From the NCBI GenBank assembly GCA_028289605.1, contig JANQON010000009.1, forward strand, positions 310,001 to 374,000: 64,000 bases of DNA, in the 5' to 3' direction. Shown here in pieces: positions 44,573 to 54,116 of the stretch (positions are counted from its first letter, which is position 1; every line of letters begins with the position of its first letter). Under the pieces are notes generated by a model. That model made no database searches, was not told where the DNA came from, and worked only from the letters and a program-made list of their open reading frames with translations. The stretch is from Hyphococcus sp. Its GTDB lineage: Bacteria; Pseudomonadota; Alphaproteobacteria; Caulobacterales; Parvularculaceae. Both the position numbers and the translations under genes were made by a program.

Positions 44573-45948
44573 CCAATTGGCGGAGAACAATTGGTTCGTC
44601 GTTGTTTACGCAAGTGCTCGCCGTTTCGCTAAGCGGGCTTGTTGGTTTTCTCCTATTCATTTTGATCTTGTTTCAAACGACGACGATTTTTCGAGTGTTT
44701 CCCTCAGCATTGCAGGGCATTGCAAAGCCCCTTTCAGAAATCGTCTTCCTGATCGAGAACGTTCCTCCCGATGCAGAGGAAACAGCGCTTTCCGCTCTTG
44801 CGGGGCAAAGCTACGCGGCGCGGCTGAGCGACGCCTTCCCACCCGACGCCAAGCCGCGCCCGGGTCTTCGCGACCAAATTCTCGCTTATGACCTTGAGGT
44901 CGCCGCAGCCTTCGCGCGCCGCGACTTGCGCTTTCGCCATCTTTCGCCGGCGGCGCTGGTCGGACAAAACCGCGCCGGCGAGACGTCTGCATTTCGGGCG
45001 ATGGCAGCGCTGGAAATATCGGTAACCCTGAAAGACGGACGGGTGCTTTCCGTATTGTTCTCCCCCACTTCGTTGCTCGTTGGACAATCCAGGGGATTTG
45101 TCATTCTTTTGGTATTGGCGGTGTTTTTCTTCGGCGGCGTTTCAGCGGTGTTGCTCAACCAGGCGCTAAGGCCATTGCGCGAACTCGAACAAGCAACCCA
45201 TCGTTTTGGAGAAACAGACGCCGCGGCCACTCCCTTGCGCGAGACAGGCGCGGAAGAAATTCGCAGAGTGGCCCGCGCGCTCAATCGGTCTCAAAGACGC
45301 GTCGAGTCCCTGATGGAAGAGCGTGCGCGGATTGTATCAGCCATCGCCCATGACGTGCGCACAAGCATTACGCGTTTGCGCCTGCGAATCGACCAGCCGA
45401 GCGATTTCGACAGCGCGGCGGCGACCCGAGATCTCGACCAGATGCAAACCCTGATCGAAGATATGCTGACCTACGCGCGATCCAGTCAAAAGTCGCCGCA
45501 ACTGGAGCTGATGGAACTGACAGAGTTCATTCAAGCCTATGCGGAAGATTCTCCCGCGCCGCTTGAAGCTGAGGAAATCGGACATCAAGAAGTTTTTTCC
45601 GTCGCCGGCGATCCCGTGTCGTTGCGCCGGGCCTTGAACAATTTGGTTGACAACGCCGTGCGCTACGGCGGCGGGGCTGCGTTGAAGTACGGCCGGACTG
45701 ACCACGGTTTCGAGATTCGCATCGAGGACGACGGACCCGGTATCGACAACAGCCTCCTCGAAACGGTCTTTGAACCCTTCTACAGGCTGGAAGACTCGAG
45801 AAACCGGGCGACCGGCGGGAGCGGCCTTGGCCTTGGCATTGCGCGCACCTTGATCGAGGCGCAGGGCGGCGCGCTGATGTTGGAAAACAGAAAGTCCGGC
45901 GGCCTGCGCGCGATTATTCAGTTTCCAGAATCATGCCGCGTCGTATGA
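44569..45948 (+). CDS. Membrane sensor histidine kinase paired with the OmpR regulator
   Basis: 459 aa. Two membrane segments (about 15-38 and 170-195) flank a periplasmic sensor of about 130 residues rich in Ala/Arg/Pro. HAMP (ALRPLREL), HisKA with His in SAIAHDVRTSITRL and HATPase (ALNNLVDNAVRYGG, DDGPGID, GSGLGLGIA) follow. EnvZ-like layout. Cognate of the regulator immediately upstream. The signal is not evident; the nearby EF-hand protein hints at metal or envelope state. Confidence 0.9.
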   Translation: MTNWRRTIGSSLFTQVLAVSLSGLVGFLLFILILFQTTTIFRVFPSALQGIAKPLSEIVFLIENVPPDAEETALSALAGQSYAARLSDAFPPDAKPRPGLRDQILAYDLEVAAAFARRDLRFRHLSPAALVGQNRAGETSAFRAMAALEISVTLKDGRVLSVLFSPTSLLVGQSRGFVILLVLAVFFFGGVSAVLLNQALRPLRELEQATHRFGETDAAATPLRETGAEEIRRVARALNRSQRRVESLMEERARIVSAIAHDVRTSITRLRLRIDQPSDFDSAAATRDLDQMQTLIEDMLTYARSSQKSPQLELMELTEFIQAYAEDSPAPLEAEEIGHQEVFSVAGDPVSLRRALNNLVDNAVRYGGGAALKYGRTDHGFEIRIEDDGPGIDNSLLETVFEPFYRLEDSRNRATGGSGLGLGIARTLIEAQGGALMLENRKSGGLRAIIQFPESCRVV

Positions 45949-45989
45949 GCCCAACCAGACGCAATCCAGCCGGCGCCGAGCTTTTTGGG

Positions 45990-46730
45990 CTACCAGGCCT
46001 CGCCGTTACCTTGCCATTGGCTTTCGATCAGTCGTTCTTCTTCCGCCTGCGAAATTTTTCTGTATTCGGACAGTATGTCGGAAAATGCGCCTTGCATTGC
46101 GCCGGCGGTTACATAGGCGTCGGCTGGCGGCGCCGGCGCGAGCGCTGTAATACGCCAGTCGTTCGCGCTGCGCCGGCAGGCGACACCTTGCAATCGCTCA
46201 TCCTCGCCCAGAAAGAAACGCCGGCAAACCCCGCCGTCGGCGGTGATATAGGTTGCAGCGATGTGAAACCTGTCGCCGGCTTTGGCGGACGGATCATTTT
46301 CCAACTGTGCAACGAACGTACCGGCCGACAGGGTTTGGTCAGCAGCCAGTTGAAGTCCGTCGCCATCTTCAGAGGAAGGCGACAAAACGCCGAGCGAAAA
46401 CCCAATCGCGAGGGAGGCGGCGACAGCGCCGCCGGTCAGAGCGACAAAGCGGCGGCTTTTGCGCCAGCCGGGACGATCCAACCGCCGACTCGATGGCGCG
46501 GACTCTGAGGAGACGGTATTCAACATATTTGTAAATCGGCGCGGCGGCGGCGCATTCATAACCAGCCGGAAACTGGAATCGATCTCAGCACGCAGCGTGC
46601 GATAACGCTGGACGGCATCCCGGACAGCGCTGTCTTCCGCTTCCGCTCTACGGACTTGCGCGGCCTCTTCGCCAGTCAATTCGCCGTCGACATAGGCGGC
46701 AATCATGTCGTCAGAAATCTTCATCGTCAT
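45990..46730 (-). CDS. Membrane anti-sigma factor
   Basis: 246 aa. N-terminal anti-sigma domain (about 1-60, ISDDMIAAYVDGELTGEEAAQVRR) without the zinc-binding HxxxCxxC motif. A single membrane helix at about 95-117 (VALTGGAVAASLAIGFSLGVL) and a periplasmic domain with two Cys follow. The start overlaps the sigma gene stop (ATGA), the normal sigma/anti-sigma arrangement. It would hold the ECF factor inactive until an envelope signal arrives. Confidence 0.85.
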   Translation of the reverse strand: MTMKISDDMIAAYVDGELTGEEAAQVRRAEAEDSAVRDAVQRYRTLRAEIDSSFRLVMNAPPPRRFTNMLNTVSSESAPSSRRLDRPGWRKSRRFVALTGGAVAASLAIGFSLGVLSPSSEDGDGLQLAADQTLSAGTFVAQLENDPSAKAGDRFHIAATYITADGGVCRRFFLGEDERLQGVACRRSANDWRITALAPAPPADAYVTAGAMQGAFSDILSEYRKISQAEEERLIESQWQGNGEAW

Positions 46731-47245
46731 GACACGCCATCCGTCAGCAAGCGCGATTCCAGCGTCCGGCGCGCTCGGGAAAGCCGGCTCATAAGCGTTC
46801 CAATTGGAATGTCGAGATGGCGCGCCGCTTCCGCATAGGACTGACCGTCGACGAGCACGTGGGCGACAACCAGACGTTGCGCCTCCGGCAAATCGGCGAT
46901 CGCCGCGATGACTTCGGCCATTTGCGCGCGCCGTTCGACCGTGTTGCGTCCGTCCTCTCCTTCGAAATCCACAATCTCGTCGACATCGACGCGATCTCCG
47001 CGTCGGACCGCGGCGCGTTTTTCGTCGATCCAGATATTTTGCGCGATCTTGATCATCCAGCTATCCATTCGGGTTCCAGGCGTATACGTCGAGATTCTCT
47101 TCAATGCCTTTTCGAGCGCCATCTGCACGAGATCGTCGGCGTCATCGATCGCACCGGTGAGCGAAAGCGCAAACCGGCGCAGTCGTGGCAGCTGCGCGAC
47201 CATCTCATCTCTAAGGTCGTTCAAAACCTTACCCTTGATTGACAT
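46727..47245 (-). CDS. ECF-family RNA polymerase sigma factor
   Basis: 172 aa. Region 2 (about 15-85: RLRRFALSLTGAIDDADDLVQMALEKAL) and region 4 (about 115-165: LPEAQRLVVAHVLVDGQSYAEAARHLDIPIGTLMSRLSRARRTL) are clear. It recognises its own promoter class. Upstream lies GGAATAA-N15-CGTT, and the same pattern precedes the divergent subtilase, so both genes are likely under this factor. Operon with its anti-sigma. Confidence 0.92.
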   Translation of the reverse strand: MSIKGKVLNDLRDEMVAQLPRLRRFALSLTGAIDDADDLVQMALEKALKRISTYTPGTRMDSWMIKIAQNIWIDEKRAAVRRGDRVDVDEIVDFEGEDGRNTVERRAQMAEVIAAIADLPEAQRLVVAHVLVDGQSYAEAARHLDIPIGTLMSRLSRARRTLESRLLTDGVS

Positions 47246-47251
47246 GCTGAT

Positions 47252-47277
47252 AACGAAATACGCCCGAATATTATTCC
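47252..47277 (-). promoter_or_regulatory. ECF-type promoter of the sigma gene
   Basis: On the minus strand GGAATAA (47271-47277), 15 bases, CGTT (47252-47255), 7 bases before the sigma start codon. Matches the -35/-10 form of alphaproteobacterial ECF promoters. Confidence 0.6.
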
Positions 47278-47310
47278 ACGGGACAGAAAGGAAAATCCGT
47301 CGCCGAATAT

Positions 47311-47336
47311 GGAATAATTTTTGTAATTTAATCGTT
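47311..47336 (+). promoter_or_regulatory. ECF-type promoter of the subtilase gene
   Basis: GGAATAA (47311-47317), 15 bases, CGTT (47333-47336), the same spacing as the divergent sigma promoter 34 bases away. It lies 33 bases before the subtilase start. Confidence 0.6.
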
Positions 47337-47369
47337 GTCCCGTCAGGCGCGAGTTTTTATTGAGATATC

Positions 47370-48689
47370 ATGAATCCTGTCCACAGATGCCTGGTTTCGA
47401 TCGCGGCGCTCGCTGCCCTCGCTCCCATATTCGGCGCAGACGCAGCGGTCCGGACCGAAAAGCGAGAAAATCCGGTCCCCGACGCGGAAGCGCCCCAGCA
47501 ATACCAGCCCGACCGCACAACAACCCTGCCCGGCATGGTCCTGCCCAACCCGGCCGGCCAGGAGCGCATGGAAGACGGGGTCGTCATTATCGGCGGTCAC
47601 GGGCGCACCCCAGACAGGACCCCGCCATTTGTCGGCGATTTCGACGCCGGCCGATCCGACTTCGTACCGTACATATCGCCGGATCGCATTTATCAGGTCC
47701 GCCGGGCTGAAGTCATCGCAATCGACATCGCGCCGGAGTATCTTGCGCGCGCCGAGCGAAAGGGTTTCCGGGTGCTCCGGTCCCAGCGGCTTGAATCTGT
47801 CGGCGTGTCGATAGACATCCTGAAGCCGCCGGACGGCATGTCTCTGAAACGCGCGCTGAAACGACTTAGAAAAGCTGATCCGCAAGGGAGCTACGAACCC
47901 AATCCGGTTTTCGCCGGCATGGGGCGGGCGGGCGCCCTGCCCGACGACGTCAAGCCGTCGGCCGGCGAAACACGGATCGGCATCGTCGATACTGGTTTCG
48001 ACGCAACCAGACCGGCGTTTTCGCTCACCGACATTACGCAGCGCAATTTCGGTCGCGGCGCGACCACGACTCCGCGCGATCACGGCGCCCATGTCGCAGC
48101 GCTCGCGGTCAAAAACGGCGCCGGCGAATTGTTGGTGGCCGACGCTTTTTCCGGAGACGGCGAATTCGCGGATGCTGAAGGATTGGCCCGGAGTCTCGAC
48201 TGGCTCGCGAGTCAGAACGTGCCGGTCATCAATATGAGCATCGCCGGCCCGCGCAGCGAGTTACTGGAACTGGCGGTGAAGCGGCTCATCGCGCGCGGAC
48301 ACGTCATTGTCGCCGCTGTGGGTAATGACGGCCCTGATACCCCGCCGCAGTTTCCGGCCGCCTATCCGTCCGTCATCGGCGTCACCGCGGTTGATCGCAC
48401 GCTCGACATCTATGAGTTCGCCAATCGCGGTCCCGGCGTCGACATTGCGGCCGTAGGCGTTGACCTGATTGCTGACGATTCTGATGCGGTCGCCGTTTCC
48501 GGGACGTCCTTCGCGGCGCCCGCCGTCGCTGCGTTTCTTGCGTCAAGGATTCGGGACGTATCCCCGGGCGCGGCGCGGTTCTCCAATACGCTGATCCGGG
48601 AACAGGCCATCGATCTCGGAGCGCCCGGCAGGGACCCTGTCTACGGTTCAGGCTTTTTGTCCCCGGACCAATCATTCGCCAAGAAATAG
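47370..48689 (+). CDS. Secreted subtilisin-family serine protease
   Basis: 439 aa with a signal peptide (about 1-26, ends AGA/DAAV). A pro-region of about 170 residues precedes the S8 domain. Catalytic triad: Asp207 (IVDTGFD), His238 (DHGAHVAAL) and Ser380 (SGTSFAAPAVAAF); the oxyanion Asn is in AVGNDGPDT. It is exported to the periplasm or outside. It is divergent from the ECF sigma gene with a matching promoter, so it may be an envelope-stress output or the protease acting on the signal. Confidence 0.9.
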   Translation: MNPVHRCLVSIAALAALAPIFGADAAVRTEKRENPVPDAEAPQQYQPDRTTTLPGMVLPNPAGQERMEDGVVIIGGHGRTPDRTPPFVGDFDAGRSDFVPYISPDRIYQVRRAEVIAIDIAPEYLARAERKGFRVLRSQRLESVGVSIDILKPPDGMSLKRALKRLRKADPQGSYEPNPVFAGMGRAGALPDDVKPSAGETRIGIVDTGFDATRPAFSLTDITQRNFGRGATTTPRDHGAHVAALAVKNGAGELLVADAFSGDGEFADAEGLARSLDWLASQNVPVINMSIAGPRSELLELAVKRLIARGHVIVAAVGNDGPDTPPQFPAAYPSVIGVTAVDRTLDIYEFANRGPGVDIAAVGVDLIADDSDAVAVSGTSFAAPAVAAFLASRIRDVSPGAARFSNTLIREQAIDLGAPGRDPVYGSGFLSPDQSFAKK

Positions 48690-48803
48690 CGCTTGGTCCT
48701 CAGTCAAGTGCGACAAAACGCAAGGAAGCGCGTTCGCGCGCCGACCTACTTCTCATACAGATTTTGTTCGAGAATGAAGTTCAAAAATGTTTTGGACCGG
48801 ATG

Positions 48804-48828
48804 GGAATAATTTGTGCAATGGCGCGTT
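48804..48828 (+). promoter_or_regulatory. ECF-type promoter before the HATPase protein gene
   Basis: GGAATAA (48804-48810), 14 bases, CGTT (48825-48828), followed by TGTC like the subtilase promoter. It lies about 90 bases before the ATG at 48920. Spacing is one base shorter than in the other two sites. Confidence 0.5.
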
Positions 48829-48919
48829 GTCGTGGTGCGAGACGCATTCGCCGCGACGCTTGAGGGGAGCGCAAGGCGAAGGATCGCAACGCGCACCGTC
48901 AACACAGAGGTTTTTGTAA

Positions 48920-49687
48920 ATGAACACTGTCCCCCTCCAAGCATCTTCACTAACGTGCGAGATATATGAGACCCTCCGCATCGCCTATCTCGACGCTTCC
49001 GAACTCATCGCTCATCACGACCAGGGCGTCTCCCGAAAAGGTCGAGACATCAAAAAGCGAGTGAACCAATCACTGGATTATGTTCGGCGCATCGGCGGCC
49101 ATCCGATCTTCGACGACCACGCATTCGCAAACGACGACGTCTCCGCGCGCCAGGTGCTGATGCGCGCTTGCATGCGCGACGACATAGACCTCAACAACGC
49201 CGTTTCCATTAATATTGACTGCGACCGCAACGTTGTCGTTCGCCGCCATGCGGCCGAGATTTCGCTGGTCTTGCGCGAACTCTGCCAGAACGCGATCGAG
49301 GCGCTGATTCGTCAACAAGACCCGAGATTAAGAGTGTCGCTTGAGGCTGAGGAAAGCCTTGTTCGGATTATTGTCGAGGATAACGGGCCGGGCCTGCCGG
49401 AAGAAACACTCAACGAGCTTGTGCCCACTATTCTGCCGATTACGCGGTCAATTGAAAACCGGGCCCTTGGCAGAGGACTTCCATTGGCCATCCGCGCGGC
49501 GCGATCAATCGGCGCAGAACTTGTACTGATGTGGACCAGCCGCCATGGGACCGTCTTTAGTCTGACATTGTCCGCGGAAGACTTTGACCTCGTCGCGAAC
49601 GCGCCGAGCAAAATGTCGGAACAGGTCCTTCCAGTAGACCTCTCCGCCGTCGCACCGACAGTCCCGCTCCGCAACACCGCGAGCTGA
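48920..49687 (+). CDS. HATPase-domain histidine kinase-like protein
   Basis: 255 aa, soluble. An N-terminal helical region (about 1-90) has a candidate His in LIAHHDQG, but no standard HisKA box. The ATPase domain has an N box (LRELCQNAIEAL) and a G box (VEDNGPGLPEETLNELVP), with a later GRGLPLAI. It resembles the PdhS/WalK-like soluble HATPase group or sensor proteins of general stress pathways. A possible ECF promoter lies upstream, which would place it under the neighbouring sigma factor. Partner unknown. Confidence 0.72.
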   Translation: MNTVPLQASSLTCEIYETLRIAYLDASELIAHHDQGVSRKGRDIKKRVNQSLDYVRRIGGHPIFDDHAFANDDVSARQVLMRACMRDDIDLNNAVSINIDCDRNVVVRRHAAEISLVLRELCQNAIEALIRQQDPRLRVSLEAEESLVRIIVEDNGPGLPEETLNELVPTILPITRSIENRALGRGLPLAIRAARSIGAELVLMWTSRHGTVFSLTLSAEDFDLVANAPSKMSEQVLPVDLSAVAPTVPLRNTAS

Positions 49688-49789
49688 ACGCAAAGCACAC
49701 GAAACGCCAACACGAGCGCTCGCTTTGCATTGCGGCGCGACCGTTGGGCCGCGCCGCCCGTCGTCCAAACGAAACTTAACACGCAGCTC

Positions 49790-52700
49790 ATGCATCCCCA
49801 CGCTCACATTAAGTCCTTGCTCGGTCTGCATTGCAGCATGCTCGCAGTTGCGGCGTCTTCTACGGCGGCGGCGCAAACCATTGACAACGATCAATCAACG
49901 CCGGTGCAAACGTCGACTGCGAACAACGGCGCCGCCGGCGATATCACCATTACCGAAAACGGCGCCATCGCCATTGCCGCCGGAACCGACATCACCGCCG
50001 TCACCATCGACAGCGACAACTCTTTGTTTCACGAGGGCGAAATTACGCTTGATGCAATAGACGGCGGCATCGGCGTCCTCATGGAGGGAGGGCTTTCAGG
50101 CGACCTCATTTCCAGCGGTCTGATCGAGCTCACCGACGGCTACGACCGCGAAGACACGGACGACGACGACGATCTGGACGGGCCGTACGCCATTGGAACA
50201 TCTCGCACGGGCGTTCTTCTGGACGGCGGCGGCGCTTTCACCGGCGATATCCTGCTTGAACCCGGCGCCGCGATTGTCGTGGAAGGCAATGAATCGGCCG
50301 GCGTCGTCCTGATGAGCCCGCTTCTCGGTTCGTTCGTCAACGATGGCGTAATTACAGTCACCGGGGATGAGGCCGTCGGCGTGGGCGTCCAGGGCGGGAT
50401 CGCCGGCGATTTGTTTCAGTCCGGACCCATTACGGCGCAGGGCGTGAATGCGCGCGGCCTGTCCGTCATCGGTGATATCGACGGCGCGTTCTCTAATGAC
50501 GGCAGCATCGTTTCCACTGGGTTCGCCAGCACCAGCATCACCAACTATGCGGACCCGGACGATCTGGAAGACGACGATACGCCGATCGACGAACGTATCG
50601 ACGCTGAGGATCTGCTTGACAACACGTCCGGCGTCTCCGTCGGCGGCAGCATCGCACAGGGATTTTTGAACAACGGAATCATTGACGATTTCATCGACGA
50701 GGAAGAAGCGGAAGACGAAACCAAGGATACGATCGAAGACTTCGATGAAAACCGTCCCGCCGGGACCATTTCCAGTTATGGCTCCGGCCCGGCGCTGATC
50801 ATCTCGCCTGATCTCGACCCTGCCCGAAGCGAAGACATCGTCCTTGGAACTGTCGTTGAAACCGTCCGCGACACGCTCGACGACGATGAGGACGACAACG
50901 TTACCGAAACCCTGGCGACGTTCGCTTATGACTACGGCTTCATCAATCGAGGATCCATATTCGCCAGCGGACTGAATGTCGGATTTGATGCGACAGCGCT
51001 TCGGATCGAAGGGTCGGATGACGGCCTCTATCAGACGATCGTAACCGGCGGTATCGAAAACACGGGAACGGTCCGGGCTGTCGCTTTTGAAGCGGACGCC
51101 CACGCATTGTCGCTTGGGAGCGGCGCAATCATCGGCAGGCTCGACAATTCCGGCATCATTGACGCGGATGTGTTCTCCGAATTCGACAACACGGCGACGG
51201 GGCTGTTGATTGAAGACGGCGCCGATCTCAGCGAAATCTTCAATACAGGAACGATTTCAGCGTCCAGCGTCGGCAATCAAACCAACGCCTACGCCATTCG
51301 CGACCTTTCGGGCGGCCTTTTGACGATTGAAAATCAGGGGCTGATCAGCGCCAGCGCGTCGCTTGACGGCGAGGAGGATATGGGCGCCGCCGCCATCGCC
51401 ATTGACCTGTCAAATCACTCGGCGTTGCAGAGCGCCATTGTCCTGCAAACGCAGCGCCAGCCGGTCGACGACATCAATGGCGACGATGAAATTGACCTCG
51501 GCGACGTCGCCTCGCCGGCCATCGTCGGTGACATCCTTCTTGGGGCCGGCGATGACATCGTCGATGTTCAGGCTGGCGACGTCATTGGCGACCTGCGCCT
51601 GGGCGAAGGCAACAACAGCGTTCAGTTTACCGACGCCGATTTCGCCGGCGACGTCCGAGGCGGCGGCGGAACGGACCGGTTTTCCATCACCGGCGGCGTT
51701 TTTGACGGAGCAATCGACCTCGGCGCCGGCGATGACTTCTTAAACGTCGCCGCCGACGCTGAATTTGTCGGCGATGTGAGCGACGCGGACGGGTCGCTGC
51801 AGATCGAGATTACGGATGCGACTTTCGACCTAACGAATGACGACCCGCTGTCTATTCGCAGTTTGACGGTCAACGGAACGTCAACGCTTTCCATCACCAC
51901 CGACGCGAACAGCGCCAACGCGTCCGCACCGCGGATCACGGTTTCCGAAACGGCGACGCTGTCCGCCGACACGACGGTTAACGCGACGATTGAGAACTTC
52001 ACACTGGACGCTTTGGAACTGACCCTGATCGACGCCGGCGCCCTTAATGTCGAGGACGACAATATCAGCGGCGTCGTTGTCGGCGCGCCGGCGATCTATA
52101 ACGAGACAATCTCGTTTGACGCCACGAGCCTCAACGTCACGCTGGCGCCGAAGTCGCCTGATGATCTCGGGTTGAACGCGAATGAATCCGCCGCTTTCGC
52201 GTCATTCCTTTCGGTCGCCGCCGACAACGACGACGTTGGTTCGGTCCTGACAAGCTTCGATGAGGAAAGCGACCTCACAAAAGCCTATCGCAATGTTCTG
52301 CCCGACTATACGGACGCCATGACCCGGTTTCTCTCGGAACAGACGAACATCGCAACCGGCGCCATGTCGACGCGACTTGACCAGGTCCGCGCAGGCCGCG
52401 ACGGTTTTTGGATCCATGCGGTCGGAGCTTATGCTCGCGAAAAAGCCAGTGTTCAGTCCACCGGATACTCCGGCCAAGGCGTCACATTCCAGTCCGGATA
52501 CGACCGGAACCTGACCAGGAATTTCACCTTGGGCGCAGCCGGCGCGATACGCATTGTGAAGTTTACGCCAAACAACGATGTGAACGGGGAAATCGAAACG
52601 GTCGCCCTTGACTTAAACGTATACTCCGCCGTTACGCTTGGAGGTCTACAAGTTGACGTCAGCGGCGTTGTCGGCAAGGGCAACTTCTATTCCGACCGCT

Positions 52701-53278
52701 CTACAACCCTGGCTAACGCACTTGAGATATACGAAAGCGATTGGGACGGATTCTATTACGCCGGCGGAGCCCGTCTTGGCTATGAAGCCAAGCTCGGACA
52801 GTTCTACGCCCGCCCGACCGTCTCGATCGACTACTTTACTTTGTCGCAGGACGCACATGTCGACGCCGCCGGCGGAGACGATCTTTTGGCGCTTTTCATT
52901 GAGGACGCCGACACCTCTCGCACGACGGGCGCTGCTGTCCTGAGACTCGGCCGGCGGATTGGACGCAGCGGCTCCGCCGGCAATCGCAACGCGTATGCGC
53001 TCAGAGCAACAACCAGCGAGAGAGTGTTCGTTCAGGAGATCTACGGCGGGTATCGTACTGAAATAGATTCTCAGTCATACCAAACCATCGCCAGTTTTGG
53101 TGTCGACGGAGACGCGTTTACGATTTTTGATCCGACCGAAAACGAAGATGCGTTGCTGGCGGGCTTCAGCATCGGCGCTGTCGGCGACGGCTATGCGCTT
53201 ACGGTTGGGTATGATGGAGAGTTCGCAGGCGACTACATGTCCCACAAATTAGGAGCAACATTTGGACTGAGCTTTTAG
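49790..53278 (+). CDS. Large autotransporter (type V secretion) with acidic repeat passenger
   Basis: 1162 aa from the ATG at 49790 (signal peptide about 1-29, ends AAAQ). The passenger (about 30-880) is beta-helix-like, rich in Gly/Ile/Thr turns (GSFVNDGVITVTG, LDNSGIIDADV). Unusually acidic inserts (EDTDDDDDLDGP, DDFIDEEEAEDETKD, DDDEDDNVTE) interrupt the helix and may bind Ca2+; a repeat of GAGDDxxD form lies at about 600-700. The C-terminal autotransporter barrel (about 880-1162) ends in Phe (HKLGATFGLSF), as required for outer membrane insertion. Monocistronic, followed by a strong hairpin. Function unknown; adhesin is the common role. Confidence 0.88.
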   Translation: MHPHAHIKSLLGLHCSMLAVAASSTAAAQTIDNDQSTPVQTSTANNGAAGDITITENGAIAIAAGTDITAVTIDSDNSLFHEGEITLDAIDGGIGVLMEGGLSGDLISSGLIELTDGYDREDTDDDDDLDGPYAIGTSRTGVLLDGGGAFTGDILLEPGAAIVVEGNESAGVVLMSPLLGSFVNDGVITVTGDEAVGVGVQGGIAGDLFQSGPITAQGVNARGLSVIGDIDGAFSNDGSIVSTGFASTSITNYADPDDLEDDDTPIDERIDAEDLLDNTSGVSVGGSIAQGFLNNGIIDDFIDEEEAEDETKDTIEDFDENRPAGTISSYGSGPALIISPDLDPARSEDIVLGTVVETVRDTLDDDEDDNVTETLATFAYDYGFINRGSIFASGLNVGFDATALRIEGSDDGLYQTIVTGGIENTGTVRAVAFEADAHALSLGSGAIIGRLDNSGIIDADVFSEFDNTATGLLIEDGADLSEIFNTGTISASSVGNQTNAYAIRDLSGGLLTIENQGLISASASLDGEEDMGAAAIAIDLSNHSALQSAIVLQTQRQPVDDINGDDEIDLGDVASPAIVGDILLGAGDDIVDVQAGDVIGDLRLGEGNNSVQFTDADFAGDVRGGGGTDRFSITGGVFDGAIDLGAGDDFLNVAADAEFVGDVSDADGSLQIEITDATFDLTNDDPLSIRSLTVNGTSTLSITTDANSANASAPRITVSETATLSADTTVNATIENFTLDALELTLIDAGALNVEDDNISGVVVGAPAIYNETISFDATSLNVTLAPKSPDDLGLNANESAAFASFLSVAADNDDVGSVLTSFDEESDLTKAYRNVLPDYTDAMTRFLSEQTNIATGAMSTRLDQVRAGRDGFWIHAVGAYAREKASVQSTGYSGQGVTFQSGYDRNLTRNFTLGAAGAIRIVKFTPNNDVNGEIETVALDLNVYSAVTLGGLQVDVSGVVGKGNFYSDRSTTLANALEIYESDWDGFYYAGGARLGYEAKLGQFYARPTVSIDYFTLSQDAHVDAAGGDDLLALFIEDADTSRTTGAAVLRLGRRIGRSGSAGNRNAYALRATTSERVFVQEIYGGYRTEIDSQSYQTIASFGVDGDAFTIFDPTENEDALLAGFSIGAVGDGYALTVGYDGEFAGDYMSHKLGATFGLSF

Positions 53279-53338
53279 CACGCCTTCACCAAACCCTGCT
53301 GCGCACCTCTTACCCAACGGACGTTGCGAAGCAGCTAG

Positions 53339-53382
53339 CGCGCCCTTTCGCCAACGCGCCCCCCGTCCCGCGAAAGGGCGCG
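53339..53382. terminator. Strong hairpin between convergent autotransporter and TetR genes
   Basis: Perfect 13-base inverted repeat CGCGCCCTTTCGC (53339-53351) / GCGAAAGGGCGCG (53370-53382) with an 18-base loop, followed by CCCCTCTTTC. Sited between two convergent stops; likely a terminator serving one or both genes. Confidence 0.65.
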
Positions 53383-53443
53383 CCCCTCTTTCGAAACGAC
53401 TATTATTTGTATACAGATGAATTCTTTGTTTGAACGAACTGCG

Positions 53444-54100
53444 CTAGACCTCGGCGCCGCGCGCAACCAGATAAAGGTCGACGGCGCGGCGAACACGAGC
53501 GTAGCGGCGTTCCTTCGACCGCGGCGGCCCGGCGTTGAGTTGCAGCTCGATATGATGCAGGCCCCGCCACATGCCGATGAGGAAGTCGGCGTCCTCTTCA
53601 GGATCGTCCGTTTTCAACGCGCCGGCCGCCTTGGCCGATGCGATAAGACGACCGAGCCGGCGGTGCATGCGCAGGGGGCCGTTTTCAAAGAAGACCTTGG
53701 TTTCGGCGGACATGCTGTGCGCTTGCCCGATCATCATGCGACCGGAACGGATCACGTGCGGCTGCTCAACGAAATCGAGCAGACTGCATCCAAACGCGAC
53801 AAGCGCGTCGCGGACATCTTCACGCGACCGGTCGCCGCCGTCGAGCGCGGACGAAAGCGCGCCGAAATCCCGCGTTTCTTCGTGCAGGACGGTCGCCATC
53901 AAACACTCCTTGTTCTCGAAGTGGCTGTAGATGGTGACGCGGGAGACGCCGGCTGCCTCGGCGATGGCGTCGATCGTGGCGCCAGTCGGGCCATGTTCGA
54001 CGAAGATCCGGCGCGCGGCGTCGATAATGGCGCTGCGTTTGGAATCGTCTTTCGGTCGCCCCGGAGAGCGTCCAACACCTGATTTTTCTAACGTTTCCAA
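53444..54100 (-). CDS. TetR-family transcriptional regulator of the RND operon
   Basis: 218 aa. N-terminal helix-turn-helix of TetR type (about 20-65: RSAIIDAARRIFVEHGPTGATIDAIAEAAGVSRVTIYSHFENKECLM). The C-terminal ligand domain is variable. It is divergent from the RND efflux operon, the usual layout for a local repressor. A palindrome in the shared region (54117-54133) is a possible operator. Confidence 0.88.
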   Translation of the reverse strand: METLEKSGVGRSPGRPKDDSKRSAIIDAARRIFVEHGPTGATIDAIAEAAGVSRVTIYSHFENKECLMATVLHEETRDFGALSSALDGGDRSREDVRDALVAFGCSLLDFVEQPHVIRSGRMMIGQAHSMSAETKVFFENGPLRMHRRLGRLIASAKAAGALKTDDPEEDADFLIGMWRGLHHIELQLNAGPPRSKERRYARVRRAVDLYLVARGAEV

Positions 54101-54116
54101 CCCTTTTCGCCCCTTT

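Noticed and set aside
50096-51103. 335-codon minus-strand frame inside the autotransporter gene
   Set aside because: Antisense to the passenger repeats; no independent ribosome site or motif.
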